In this document: piece after piece, positions 34,740 through 48,439 of the stretch | Layout: the number at the start of each line of letters is the position of its first letter | Numbering within the stretch: the first letter of the stretch is position 1 | Assembly: GCA_050084515.1 (NCBI GenBank) | Contig: CM114275.1 | Span: 11,842,001 to 11,906,000 of the forward strand | Length of the DNA: 64,000 bases | Origin: Blasia pusilla | Lineage: Eukaryota; Marchantiophyta; Marchantiopsida; Blasiales | Direction: 5' to 3' | Position numbers and translations under genes: made by a program | Notes under the pieces: generated by a model | The model's database searches: none | The model's input: the letters and a program-made list of their open reading frames with translations, nothing else | What the model was told of the DNA's origin: nothing

Positions 34740-36040
34740 TTGTTTGCAGACTATACAAGACAAAGGTCAAAACAACTCTTTAGTGCATTTTCCCTTTTCA
34801 AACCATATCCCCTAATCATGAACCAGCTACGAAAATCAATTTCCTTGTGTTCATCCTCTCAGTCATTCATACTCAATAGAGATCTAGATAAGTTGAAAAG
34901 AGACAAACCAGATTTGCGTGAGGAAGACTTGTATCACCACTTGTCTAGATATTCTCTTAGTCATTAGGTTCTTGGTACACCAGGTTGGCATAGAAAACAC
35001 CTTGAAGACATTAAAGCCTGGTACAAAAGTGGGGTATGCACCACTTTTTCTTAACACTCACATCTAATGAGGTCTCCCCAACTAAATGGCCCAAGGTAGA
35101 CTCAATAGAAATGCTCTTACGTACATTCAATCATGACTTTACTTGACGTAATGAACAGCCTGAATGTTCTCAATTTTTCTACACTCGCCTTCACACATTC
35201 CTATCTCTGTTCATCTTCGCTGACCCACAGATACTAGGTAGAGTTGTCGATTACGTCCTAAGATATAAGATTCAAGGGAGAGGCAGCCTTCACTGCCATA
35301 TGATATTCTGGGTAAACATTGAAGATATTGAACGTGTCACAACATAAATCTGTGCCTATAGACTTGCTAAATCTACATACCAGCTCTCCCAACACAACAA
35401 GTATTCTACATTAGACACTAATACTTTGCTCCACACCTACGTCACAATAAAGAAAATCCAAAAATGCAAGGAAGGAGTATGTATTGCTAGAAAGAAATCC
35501 CAACATTCATATTGTAGACTTGGCTCTCCATATGACATAAGTCTCCAGCAATCCCCCTTCATTCATGCTCAAACCAAGAGATGGACATATTTCAGACCAT
35601 CTTTTGAACATAGAAACGTCATCCCGTACCACCCCATGATTCTCCTACTATGAGGCGCGCACATGAATCTACAACGTGTTACAAATACTGATTGGTCCTT
35701 TTACCTAATAAAGTATGCACTAAAATCAGAACCTACAGGATCTTTGGACATTGACACAGAAACTGAACGTTGTGTAGGGTTGGATAGTTTGGATGACGTT
35801 AAGCTTAAGCTCATATCTGGAGTTGTCTTGAATCATTTTATATCGTCTACAAAAGCTTCTCTAATGTCCATGAACATTCCAATCATATTCAGGTCCCAAT
35901 CCGTCAAGTACATAGACTCTAACCCGCCAACACGCCGAACTACATTATATGAGAATGCATCAGTACCATGCATTCATCATGTCTTAGTATACTGTAATAG
36001 ACCCAAATCTTTAGAATCTATCACATTTACACATTAATGG
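34740..36040 (+). pseudogene. Helitron replication initiator (Rep, HUH) region
   Basis: Rep nicks DNA for rolling-circle transposition. The upstream part (34740-35035) reads DLREEDLYHHLSRY and GTPGWHRKHLEDIKAWYKSG. A frameshift near 35035 is followed by FFLTLTSNEVSPTKWPKVD, typical of the Helitron-like N domain. The HUH metal-binding motif reads GSLHCHMIFW, with His codons at 35291-35293 and 35297-35299, and is intact. Further on are CRLGSPYDIS, AHMNLQRVT and the tyrosine motif FYLIKYALK (about 35693-35720). Stops interrupt it (near 35138, 35345 and 35651). The frame is the same as that of the helicase downstream. Confidence 0.85.
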
Positions 36041-37780
36041 ACCCACTATACTACCATAAAAAGTACCAAACACTCCGTTGTTGCAATACCTGTAGGGGTT
36101 GATTTGTTAGGAAACATTCTTTGCAAGACCTTTAGACTCGTTCGTTTTACAGAATTCCACCCACTTCACCAATGGAATGAGTTCTTTTATAGTCAACTTC
36201 CTCACCATGTGCCATTCAGGTCAGATAACAACCTTATCTCCTCAAGATCACCCTGCTGGTTATATCTTCATGAGTGCCTACTAGGAGGTGTTATAACTAG
36301 TATACAATCAATTGATACACTCAAAAACACACATGCTACTTTGAATCTATGGAGCTCAACATATACTTCTGAAATACTAACTAAGACTTCGAATATTCTT
36401 AGACCCTTCTTGCAAGACAACCTATCTGAGATATTAACACAAACTCCACCAAGCACATCATCTGCTAATATTATTATAGAAGATGCATGTGAAATTGATA
36501 TTACCATCCTCAACAACGAGCAACAACAACTTTTTCACAAGCTCAAATTCAAATCATCTGGTTTAGTTTTATTATAGGGCTCTTCAGGTACTGGAAAGAC
36601 TTTCTTTATCAATTTTATGTGTGAGTTTTGGAAATCATTAGGTTTACATGTCCTACTTGTAGCCATAACAGGTATTGCAGCGGTTAGATTACAACCACAA
36701 GCTACTACTGTTCACTCCGCTTTTTGCATTCCAATACAAGGGGAGGTTCCATTCATGCACGCCACCTTGGACGCAAGTTTCAAACATAGGGAGTCTAAGG
36801 TAGTTTTTATAGATGAATGTTCAATGTTAACACCTCATCTTCTTCAAATTATAGCAATGAGGCTAAATGAAACTATAACTATTTCTACACGTGACCCATT
36901 TAGAGGTCGTCTTGTAGTTCTCGTGGGTGACATGTGTTAGTTGCCACCTATTTGTAGACATAAAATAGAAAGCACATGCTCATCTTGTCACCTACTTTCT
37001 TCCCAACTCATGTCCTTAGCACATAAATATGAGCTTCGTACATCTGTCCATCATTCTAATTATATTTAGTACTTACACTTCCTGAATAAAGTAAGAAATC
37101 GGCTTCCTTCTTTCTAGGAAATAGATTCTTGCCTTGGGTCATGCTTTGTCTCTGAGAATGATGCAATCGACTTCCATACTGAAGACACAACTATGATCTG
37201 TTCCCATCGCGAGGATGTGAGACTTTTTAACTCAGTGTGCTTAAACCATTTTTTTGGCAAGGCATCCATCATTCAGGCAGACATAATCACCGATGCTCCT
37301 CATATTCCTGAATTACAAACATGGATATATGACGCTAATTTCCATCAGCTACCTTTCTTTGTCATTGGTTGTAGTGTTATGCTAACATCTAACATTAACC
37401 TCAAGATTCAATCCGCAAACAACTCTCATGGTGTCATAACAAATTTACATTATAAAGGTATTGTTTTGACATCTATATGTGTTAAGATTACTACATCTAC
37501 AGAAAATTGTACGAGTCACAAGGACCGATTTTTCCACACTCAGGTATAGCTCAAATTCTAAATATTACCAAAGAAAATTCCCCCTAACACTTGGTTATGC
37601 CATGACAAGACACAAAAGCCAAGGTCTTACAGTTAAAGGAAAGTGCTTACTTGTTATGAAATCTGCTTTTGCACTTGGTGTAGTTTATGTCATGCTTTCA
37701 CGTGCCCAATTTAGAGATCAGATCAAAATTCTTGGAAGTTTGTCTCCATTTGACTTTTTCACATTTGGACAATCCTGAAT
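36041..37780 (+). pseudogene. Helitron Pif1-like helicase region
   Basis: This superfamily 1 DNA helicase of the Pif1 type is the C-terminal half of the Helitron Rep-helicase protein. Motifs: Walker A GSSGTGKTFFI (36578-36610), directly preceded by a TAG; AITGIAAVRLQP; motif II FIDECSML (Asp and Glu codons at 36812-36817); LVVLVGDM. The C-terminal motifs GYAMTRHKSQGLT and VMLSRAQ (about 37590-37710) are in another frame, after a frameshift between about 37470 and 37590. Stops near 36575, 36938, 37068 and 37117 break it. It is inactive. Helitron ends (5' TC, 3' CTRR) were not identified. Confidence 0.88.
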
Positions 37781-39640
37781 GTCCACCATGATTTCTTTCA
37801 CACTACAAATAGTTCAATTTCAGAATGGCATCTCATGATAATACTTCAAGGACAAAGGGTAAGGGCAAGGAAATTTCATCGAGCCTGCCCCTGACCTACA
37901 TGCAGCAAGTACATCATGCTCATTCTCAGAGTTTTACATCGTACGATTCACTACCCACAGCATTATCACTATCTTCACCAAATACATCCTGCCCTCGGGT
38001 AATTTATATAGCTTCTAATGCAATTGATTTGCCTCTTTACTACTTGTTGCTTGCATTAGTGACTTTACAAACCCAGTAAACTATATGGACTTCACGAGTA
38101 TGATCCTCAACGACATTCAGACAATGCCAGAGCCATATGCACTGCGCTACATTCAGCCAACTGAAAACCATATGAGATTTTGTGACAATCTCGGACTCTC
38201 TCTAGCATTTTGGGAGAACGGTGTTACTACTCGTCAAATATAAGGGATCATAACATAAGGTAAATTATGGGATGAGAAATTTTGACTTCACAACAAGGAT
38301 GCACCTCCTATAGGTACTCCTCTCTACAATTGTCCACTTCATCTTCATTCTGATTTTTTTTCTCTACTACTGTTCTTCATTATCTTACTCCTTCTATGTG
38401 TGTCTTTAGGTATTCACTCAGAGGCCCTTTGCTACAAGAAGGTTAAATTCAATGAGACAACACTCACTTGCACTCAAGCAAACATGATTTTCTCTATATC
38501 TTCAGGAGGCATTAGATAGGACTAACTCCGAACTCTCAGACATGAGTTCCATCTACCTTTATCCATGATAATAGATCTTACCTCATCAACTCTCACCTCA
38601 TAAATAGGATGACGCTTGCAAGATCCAATCGGGAGCTTCTTGACTATACCCCACCAGGTTCTGAAGATGACACTCCCCACTTGGTTCCTATCCTCCTTGA
38701 CTTTGACACTATCAATGTTAAATTTGAACCCAACTCCTCCACTTCACCGATAGATCTTACTACTTACGAGCCTTCAACTCAGATTACTTGACCAGCAAGA
38801 CGCAAGTGTGCATAATAAACTCAGGTATTTCAGTTTTTTGTACACTTCTATATACATGCTTTCAATTTTTTGCTTTGCTACCACTCTTCTAATACAATAT
38901 TTCTCATGCTTTCTTGCAGGCACACTTTTCCAGTACCACTTGTTACAAATTCTCGACAAAGTGCTTACCACTTTCACACCAAAGGCATGAACATCACAAT
39001 GGACCTCCTACACTTAACATCCAAAGTGTTTGCAAGAACAAAACATGTGCCCGTTTTCTCTTCTTTTCAGCTTGAAAAGATTTTCTATTGCACAAATTTT
39101 ACTGCAATTCATTGCACTTCTGATGTTCATTACAACTTTTTAATATTTTGGAAAACTTCGAGGACACACTTTTCTATTATTACTTGAGCTCTTTTCTATT
39201 ATCTACTCTCAGTTTTGAACCATTGTGTATGCTTATGGACTTTCTATCATTGTTTCTTACACACTGCACTTTCTTTCCAATCTGTCATCTTCTTTCACTT
39301 TCCACACTACTTCTCCATGCTTTCTAAATATTATCATGAGCATTTCCACGTAGGTCAGAACAAGGATAACATGCCGCCGTCCCCCCTTCAACCGCCATAT
39401 ACATGCAGATTCAAGAGTGCACCATTCAACCAATGCTACAGAAGTTCCGCACTTCCATTAGTCTTCTCAGGACTCACATGTGCCACTTCACGTCTACGCC
39501 AGGTTGCTTCTAAAGCTAGACCAACTTCAAGACCAGAATGATGCTCTGAGTTCGGATATCACTACACTTACTTCTAAAGTTCGTGAAGCTATTGAGAGGG
39601 ATGCTGCAGCAGAATCAGCAGTAGACACTTACAAAGACAA
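37781..39640 (+). other. G-poor DNA downstream of the helicase; weak frames
   Basis: Plus-strand frames at 37825-38079 (SRTKGKGKEISSSLPLTY) and 38609-38791 (LLDYTPPGSEDDTPHLVP) have no known domain. They may be accessory Helitron coding remnants. At 39480-39689 a 69-codon frame has heptad-like spacing (QLQDQNDALSSDITTLTSKV). Confidence 0.3.
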
Positions 39641-39646
39641 CCTTTC

Positions 39647-39701
39647 AAGCGCTTCTGCCTACTATCTAGTGAGAAAGTCTTTGAAGTAGGCAGAAGCGCT
39701 T
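39647..39701. repeat. 16-bp perfect hairpin followed by a T run
   Basis: AAGCGCTTCTGCCTAC at 39647-39662 has its exact reverse complement at 39686-39701, with a 23-base loop. TTTTT follows at once. It lies inside the G-poor block. It may be a transposon terminal hairpin or a small-RNA or terminator-like structure; none is proven. Confidence 0.6.
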
Positions 39702-40500
39702 TTTTATCTACTACATTAAGTAGTCATTTCATTTCTGCTCTTTTTGAAAAAAGTAGAGTATCTTCTATTTTCTTCTTCATTACATGATCATCATCATGTA
39801 TTTCCTAATGTTCTTGCTACTTTCAACTCTGCTGTCCAATTTTTCAGCATGATTGTACAAGCTTACAACTGCACTTTGAACATTCCAAATTCACAACATG
39901 AATTGTACAGATTGAATGGATTTTGTATCAGTTTCTTAATGTTAACTTTCAAATCTAATATGCTCTAAATTTAATATATATTTCCATTGCTACTTTACAA
40001 CTTCCACACTCACTACTACCATATTTTCACATTGCTATGTCACACACTTTCTCCACTTATTTTATAAGTCTTCCTCTACACTCACTTGCTGAATTATTAT
40101 ACATCATACAAACTTTTCAAAACTCAGAGACACTCTACTTATGTGCAAGATGTATTCATGTACCTTCACAATCTTCACTTCACATTCTCCAAATTCACAT
40201 CAAAGCCCTTCCAATGTTTACTTTTACTACTAACACTTTAAACATCCCTTCTATGTTACCTTCAAAAAATTATCATTATCAAAATACTAAAATGATTCAC
40301 TCAAATTACCTTTCCACTTGCTTTCAATCTATCCTAATCTTTTTTTCACCAGTTTCAAATAACTTAACCCCACAAAAGCTTTTACTATCTCCATGAAAAT
40401 TACCCACTAAATACAAACGTATCCACGTGTCTATTTTACTACACTCATCACTACCTCCATTTTTAATTCCAATACAATCAACTCTTTATCAAAGAAATTT
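39702..40500. other. G-poor, AT-rich DNA; no gene seen
   Basis: Only short frames without domains are present. The G-poor character ends near 40500, where G-rich sequence (upstream of the carrier gene) begins. Confidence 0.5.
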
Positions 40501-41362
40501 ATTAAAACCTACTATCAATGTAGTTGCCGCACACTTGTTTCGCAGATCTGTAGCAACCCGAGAAGAACCTCACCAATAATGTGGAATGGGGTCGAGGGTG
40601 GTGGCCAACCCCGCTTTGAGATGGTGGAGATGCCCTTAGGAAAAGGATGAGGATGACGATAGGGACCAAATATCGAATATTCGCGAACAATGTTGTGAAT
40701 ATACGAGGATTTTCCAGATGCAATTCAAATATTCGCCTGTACTGTGCACACCATTCAGGATTTCAGGATCTGGCCCTTTGCGAGTATTTACAAGATGACA
40801 TTGCCAACCGGTTTTCTCCTCCAAGACTCATCCTTGCGCACTGCAGCGTCAGCCGTGGATCCTGCGGTTCTGTCTGGGCTTCGGTCGATACAGGATCTGC
40901 TGGACTATTTTCTAATTTTCCACTGTTGGACGACTTGCTCTGAAGTACGGGGAGAGATTGTGCAGAGCAAGCGGTTGGATTGGATTTGTTTTTCATTTGA
41001 GGCTTCTTTTTGGTGGTCTGAGGATCGCTGGAGTGATCAGTCAAGTGGAGGAAAACTCGTCGAAGAGGTCACTGGCAGAAGGTCTAGATCTTTGGAGAAT
41101 GGTGTATTGGGAAACGTCATGGAATTTCAAGTTCTCGGTTCGGATTCCTGTCCATTCCCGGGACGAGATTCTAGAATGCTGGGAGATTGATTCAATTTCG
41201 TTTGCCTAGATCGCCTAAGAAGTTGGTTGTATAGTGATCAGGAACAGGCTGGTACAAATTGAGCACTTTCGACGGCTGTGGTGCGCGAGTGCAGGGACTA
41301 GTTAGGTAGGAGAGGAGACTATGTTGTGAGGGAATTTAAAGTACGTAGAGCTTCCCGGCAGG
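40501..41362 (+). promoter_or_regulatory. Upstream region and 5' leader of the carrier gene
   Basis: This ~860-bp region has a base composition different from the DNA to its left. It contains overlapping frames on both strands (for example 40744-41190) with no recognised domain. It should contain the promoter and 5' UTR, but I can point to no specific element. Confidence 0.4.
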
Positions 41363-44300
41363 ATGGGAGCGGGCCGGAAGGCGGTGACGGGTAGCGAGAA
41401 GAAGGAGAACCAGCAGGTGGCGGTGAGCAAGGAAGGTGATTGGGGTGACAATTTTATATCCGGCGCGTCTGCTTCTCTATGTTCCAAAGTCTTTCTGCAG
41501 CCTTTCGACACATCGAAGACTGTCCTGCAGGTGAGCAATTGCCTGCTTCTACATTGAGGTTGGATTGAAGTAGGCTGCAAGCGATAGTGAGGCGATCCGG
41601 TGATAGAAGAGCCTCTGTACGCCTCCAGGCACCAGAGGCGAAACACTCTTCCCTGCATGCACCGATGGGAAGGACCGACATTGAATGCGACCCAATTGTG
41701 CCTCACTTGGTAAAAATGAATTAGAAAAAGTCGTTTGCACGCCTGGCTAGAATTTGCTGGTCTTCAACTTAAAAAATAAACACCCTGTGGCAATATTTTA
41801 CAGTTAAATGTCATGAGGAAGGCTAGCCATTTAGAAAACTGAATCCAATGCCAATTCGCATGATGACTCCATGTGATGTGTAATTGACGCGAGTATCTTT
41901 GTGCCATCATGTGCATACAATGGATCGCTGGCACTTACTATCTGCAAGTGAATGAGGAATGATGAACTTTGTAATTTCTTCAGCCACCCTAAGAATTGCA
42001 CTATCCAATCTAGTCTTAAAGTTGAAAAAAATCTTCGCTGCGAGGGCCAATTGAATGGCTGCATGCGACTGATTCTGTAACGTCTTTGGTCTCGTCATCT
42101 GCATGCATTTTGGCAGCTAAACTGCAATGGGCGAAGAAAAGGTAGATTGTTATGCCATACTAATGGCAGTTTGTAGTTTCTCCGAAGTATTTTACTACAC
42201 AAACCACATCGCTCGGCACATCTACACACCACAAGTGAAGTGTTTCCATGTTTAATACGTGAGTGAGTGATGTTGGGATTCATATCTCATAACCTGAAAG
42301 TATCTTCTCGGGACGGTTTGGGAGTGGTTCGATGTACATCTCCACAGACTGGTGATGCCCAACTCGTATATTGTTGCCAGGCAGCTAAAGATGTGAGAGG
42401 AGATTACTCCAATTTGGCCCAGTGCATGGTGGGTTTAGTACGCAACAAAGGATTCGGAGCATTATACACTGGCTTTTTGGCATCTATTGCAGTGTCAGCC
42501 CCTTCTTCCGCGGTTTTTGCAGCAGGTTACGAGTTCTCGAAAAATGCTATTGAAAAGGCAGCATCGAATACCTCACTGCCATTACTGCAATTGGCTCCGG
42601 TATTAGCTGCAGCTTTTGGGAATGTAGTGGCCAGTGTTGTCAGAGTACCCCCCGAAATTATCAAACAACGAGTGCAAGCTGGAATCCACAGGTATTTTTT
42701 GTGCTATAAATCAACGAGGGTTTTATTTAGTTCTGGGAAACTTCCGTGTTTACAATTACTCTGGACTGCAGAATTTTATCTCACTTTGTGTTCTTGCTCA
42801 GGAATGTCTTTGAAGCGACTAGGGCTGTGTGGGAAAAAGAGGGTCTCACGGGCTTCTATCGTGGTTATTCCGCAATGGTGCTTTCCAGCAATCCTCTTCC
42901 ATTCAGGCTATAAATCATTTTAGTCGTGGTGTCGAGGATAAAGTATTGTGACTGACAATTATTCATGAGAATGACTGAGCAAATTCAGATTTTCTGGACA
43001 ATAGTCGTCATTAAAGTTTAATAGAAAGGAATGATTCAACGGATCAAGGACTTGTATGGTCTCATGGATACTAGAGGATTAATCCTTTATCTTTAGAAAT
43101 TCTTCAGAATGCTCTAGTTACTGTAGAGCTGTATGTCAGGGAGCGCAATCAGAATATTTATCGTCGTCGGCAGTTAGCAGTGGATGAAGCTGACAGTTGT
43201 TTGGTTGGTGAGCACAGGTGGCCAGGGACATTCCATACTCTGCACTCCAATTTATGACTTTTGAAATTCTCAAGGAACGCAGGCGAAATGCTCCTCTGAA
43301 GGATGGAAAATCTCGACAGCTAAAGAAAGGCAAAGACATTATCAATGATCTATGGATGGGGGCTGTAAGTACTCGAGAAGGAACATTTTCCAGTCTTTAA
43401 AAAAAGTAAAAGTTTTATTCTTCAAGGGTCTTGTGTTAGTTTCAGAATCTTCTTAAATGTGATTCCTACTTCTCGATCTCTACTTCAGCTATGTAATCTT
43501 TCAAGTTTGGGAACTAAAGTTACTCTGAATTTGTGCAACTTCCAGATCGCAGGAGCAGTAGCCAGTAGCTTAACAACTCCATTGGATGTGGTTAAAACGA
43601 GAGTCATGACACAAGCTCCTGCTGGCAGGGTTCTATATACAGGCCTTGGTGCTACAGTAAAGCAAATATGGTTAGAAGAGGTATGTGAAATCACCAAGGG
43701 GCTTTGTTATAAAATAAATATTTCCTTAATTTCAAGACATGACACAACCACAGAACACTGTATTTAGATTTCAGTTCCTATGTTCCACCCATTGTTCAAT
43801 CCTCCCACATGGAGAGAACGAAAAGTGAGTCTGACGGACATATGTGGTGCCAATATACTTTAATCTTCTTATTATGAATTTCAGAGGATCAATACTGTTG
43901 TCATAACAGGTACAGGTAAGGCAAGGACTTGGGATTACTTTTTTCGATTTTTCCATGTGATGAAGTTGTGCAAGTCCTAAAATATATTGAGGAATACATT
44001 TTTGTATCCATAACAAGTGTGAAAATTGTCAATTGGTGTATATCTGCAGGGTATTGTTGGCTTTGGTCGTGGATTGCTGCCTCGGGTTTTGTATAAGGTT
44101 GGTGGTGGCGTTTCCAGAAAATAAACCACTTGTAGATGCCCAGCTACTCAATGCTGTAAGCTACTTTCACATAGTTGACAAAATAAAGATGCACCAAGTC
44201 TAATTATGATGTCTCTAGTCTGCTGGGATTCTCCTGATGATGGCATACATGGCTTCACTTGAACTCACTACTATTTTCAAGAATCTAGCAAGCTGTCAAT

Positions 44301-44680
44301 CTACTGCTGGAAGTAGCCTTGCCGTGGTTGGATCAACCCATAAATGCTAAAATTATTTTAGTTTGATCGGATTGCTTAATGTTTGCTACTTGCCAGCCAC
44401 TAATTTAGAGCGCATGGCTTATTTGTAACTACCACTGTGTATTTTTTTGCAGGTTCCAGCTTCTGCAGTGTTTTTGGTTTGCTATGAAGCAATGAAGAGG
44501 ATTTTGTCCTCTGCACGAGTAGCTCGGCAAATCAAGACCTGCTCTAGTCAAAAGGTCGGATCAAAGGGTGTCCTAGAACCTGAGGATTTGTTCCAAGAGA
44601 TGGATGCAAGGAAACCAAACTTCATGGACGAACTTTCCCATGGTAAAGGACCCATTTTCTGTGCTGATCTTTCTCAATAG
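41363..44680 (+). CDS. SLC25-family carrier, S-adenosylmethionine carrier-like, seven exons
   Basis: This is a six-helix carrier of mitochondrial or plastid inner membranes. Exons are 41363-41530, 42381-42691, 42802-42877, 43218-43364, 43546-43680, 44050-44097 and 44453-44680. They join in frame with GT/AG introns and give 370 residues. The three family repeats each show the PX[D/E]XXK signature: PFDTSKT (exon 1), PPEIIKQ (exon 2) and PLDVVKT (exon 5). The stretches VVRVPPEIIKQRVQAG and GYSAMVARDIPYSALQF (spliced across exons 3 and 4) most resemble plant SAM carriers; mitoferrin-like carriers are the next best fit. An unusual hydrophilic C-terminal tail of about 55 residues follows YEAMKRIL. 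No clear transit peptide is seen in MGAGRKAVTGSEKKENQQ. It looks intact. The substrate is inferred. Confidence 0.85.
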
Positions 44681-44689
44681 TCGTCGACA

Positions 44690-47600
44690 ATGGCTACCTT
44701 TCTATTTATATGTATTTTACAATTGAAAGCTGAGGACTTTTTATAACCAAGAAACTAGAATTTGTGTTAATTATGTCAAATTTTGTCCACTGGCATACCA
44801 GCTGGATCAACCGATCGATAGTTCTATATGAGAATATCAGTTGGATCAGTTTGATGGACTGATGGAATCTTCTGGGCTGGGGCATCTATGAAAGCATTGG
44901 GTTTTGTGTGAACCACCACTGAGATTTTAATACCCCCGAATCTTCCTTTCCTAAAGTCTCTGAGGATTATATTACGTGAAGGTGAATTGATAATTATGCA
45001 ACAAGCCTCCTCTCTGACTACTCATCAAATGATTAGTCTTTTTACAAATGAGCGACTGGAAGGTTATGACAGGCCCTAACGAATCATGTTTCCCTACTAG
45101 GTTATAATTTTAGTATTATACGCAGATGAGAACCGGATCTGAAAGCAAAGATTCAAAATGAAAGTGTAATGTATCCTACTGGTCAACATGCTACCAGACA
45201 CTCTTTCATGAACAACGTTTTCCGAATCATGTAATAGTTTTCAGGAGGTTTTGTGTTACCTCCTGTTGCGAATTTGAATAGTATTTTGTTAATCTTCAAA
45301 TTCTCTATTAAGCAGCGATTGGTTCTTACAAGGCTTGTGATAGATCTAATGTTCAAATGTTCACTAGACACTGGTGTGTTTAAGGGTCCTTGGAGAGGAG
45401 ATGCCAACATTTTTCTTGCATGGCATAAATGAGTAGTGTGCAGATCACACCTTTTCCTGATTTCCTTATCTTCACATGATATCTATAGGTTGAGATAATT
45501 TGAACTAGTCACCAGCTTTCTTGGTTTTCTGTTCTGCCTGGGCATCAGACTCTCGATTCTCCTGAGAGTCTGAACTGATTTCTGTCTTGCAGTTCACCCT
45601 CTCAATACACCGTTGACAACACCTATGAAAACAAATGTCTCTGCTGCAACTCCCCTATAGCTGGAACATCTTCATATCACCAGACTGACTGATGATCTAC
45701 AATCAAGAGCAAGCTCTTAATTTTCTCCAACATGAAAGGAGGTATGGTGATGGGTGCTATCTCTGCTCGGAGGATCCATGCAAACTTTTCTGGTTTCAAG
45801 TATATCTTTCCTTTACTATCCTTTTCGTTGATGAAATGACAGTTTAACCTCTTCACATGGATTTGTTTCCTGGCGATGATTTACCACTGCGAGGTGAGAT
45901 TTCCTTGGATCTTTACCCGTGTTCCTAGCCCCTAAATTGCATCCCTGTTGCTCTCCATAGAGCTGAGTTTTCTGATGTATTAGTGTGTGCCTGGTGGGGT
46001 GGACAGATAGCAGGTTTTGATGAAAAGGAAACAGAGAGCTCTGTGGCATAAGAGCTAGGTTTCCAACAATGCTGAGTTTGAGATCCTGATTAACAGTTGT
46101 ATATGTCTTGCGAGTGGTAGTGGTTTTAAACGAGTTTTGTGGATAGTAATTACTTTGTCATGTACAGCTTTCAATATGTCTCATCCCCATTTGTATTTCC
46201 AACAGTAGTGCTATCAGCCTAACTAACTCGTACATGAAGATGACGTTGTACAGTAGGAGATTGTGTATCAATGGATTACAATGGTTTATATATAGTCGTG
46301 TGCCTTGTAGCTGTCCACAAGAGGTAATAAATCCTTATCTAGAACAGGATTACATCACCTTCCAACTGGATAACAGGTAATAAAAGACTGAAAAACACTG
46401 CAACAACTTTGTGGGGTTTTGATGTGTACAAGATGATATATATTCATGTTCTGGCGCATAGATTATTTTACCTAAGATTTAGAGATCGTGATCACACATA
46501 TGTCCATAAGTGCTCATTTGGGATTCTACCTCCATACTCCCTCTAATTCCTCTGCACCATTCTCTGGAATTATTCATGTATAAGTTTACATCTCAACTAT
46601 CTTTCTCTTTTCCTTTGCTACTTACAACATTGGATGAAATCCTCTAAATTGATGGATGGTCGCAAAAGGTGATTCGCAAGAGGAGCATCTGAAAGTAATT
46701 CAAGAATTTTGCTGATCATGTTGAAGCATATGTTTCAATTTTCAATGCGAGCAATGAAAGACTAGGTGGCCTCCGTTTCCAAAAGATCAGTGAGAAAGGT
46801 ATGAAATTTGTATGTAAATGTTTTTCTTTTATAAGCCAAAATTTGTTGTCCTAAGTTAACATATACTTTAAATCAATCACTAGAGAGATATTTTCCTTAG
46901 TTAACATGTACAATTCTGAAATCTCTAGAGACAAACTTGTGTGTTATCATTTTCATGAATGTAAAAATTGTGGATTCTCTATATGAGATGTTTGTGTGAT
47001 AAATTGGTGGCTCATTAATATGCATTAAGTTTTATAGTGGTAGATAAAATTTCATTTTTAAAAAGTTGTAGATAAATATATATATTTTTTCATTCTACCA
47101 AAAAATGCAACTCTTAGAAAAGGGTAGGGATATTTGCTGTCTGGAAAACCTATTGATGTAAACGATATCCATGCTTTTCGATGTATACGTGATGAAAAAT
47201 GATAACATATAATGTGATCGGAGACGAAATAGCATCAATAATTCATATCATAAGGTATATTGGTGGGCAAGAGTAATTACATGACTTACCTTCTAATACA
47301 TAAGTAATTTCTCGTTAAAGTGTTGATCTTGTTATGTTTTGAGGTGACTTGTCTATAATGTGATGTGATGGTTGGTATGCATTGTAGAGTCCAACTTTTT
47401 TCTTTGTTGCGTCGTCTTAAATTTTCTTACCTTCAGCATTGCAAGTGCAAGTTTTAGGATGAGATCCAAAGTCTCAACTAATTGCGCATTCCAGAGGTAT
47501 TTTAAGAAATCAAGTAGTAACTGTGTTAAGTTTCCTTAAGTGTGTAGTATTTGTCTACCAAACTTTTTTGTCAAGCCTAAACCAATATCCTACCTTATAG

Positions 47601-48435
47601 GTTCTTATGGGGTTTTCCATAGAACCTCATCTTTGCCATTATTTCACTTCGATCCGTTGATCCTTAACCCAAGCATGGATTGCACCCCTTAGACTAGTAA
47701 TCCGCAAAGATGGCTTGGTGGAGATTTCTATCGAATGACGCAACTTTAAATTTCTGAAACACATCTTAGAGTTTGGACTCTTGTTTCGTGCCTCATGATT
47801 AGCGTTTGTTTTGATTCCCCGTTTGGCACCTTTTAGTTGTTTTCTCATCCATCGTATTTCAAGACTAATCTTGTGGCGTCTTGCTTATGTTGACTACTCA
47901 TGTGTTTTTGGTTCTCGTCATTGATTTGGAAATTAGGTGAAAGTTCTCATGCCTTGCTTGTCTTGCCCTTATTCTCACGAGTAGTTACATCCCTTTTTTG
48001 CATACGACTAGTCTCAGGCTGTGTATATGTCTTGCCTAAAGTAAGTACTGTGATGGATTTTGTGATAATTTTTGGTCTTGTGACTAGTTAGTCTACATTT
48101 CAATTTTGGTGGGTTATATCAAAGTGTATACCTTCACAATCTCATTCTTCCTTCATGTCTCTCTCTATTCTTTTGTGGAAGTTTTTTTCTCCATAAATAG
48201 CATAACCTAATAAGTGAAAATATATTTTGCCACTATATAACCCTAATAATTGAAGGTATCTTGGTTATCTAAGTTAGCATATTGATCTTTCTTGTTCATA
48301 ATGAGTGCTCTAAGTTTGTTATTGGAACATTCATGGATAATATTCGGTGTAATTTATATACATTTTATCTGTCGATATATCCAACTATTGACATTGTAAA
48401 ATTATTGCAAGTTATTCAAATATTGTTGGGTGGGG
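44690..48435. other. Intergenic DNA, no gene recognised
   Basis: The first few hundred bases should include the carrier's 3' UTR. Frames such as 45816-46049 and 47639-47848 have no domain. The stretch 46830-47110 is AT-rich. I see no clear repeats. Confidence 0.5.
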
Positions 48436-48439
48436 TTAG

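Noticed and set aside
40744-41190. A 148-codon plus-strand frame upstream of the carrier gene
   Set aside because: It has no domain, is overlapped by an equally long opposite frame, and lies where the carrier's promoter and 5' UTR are expected.
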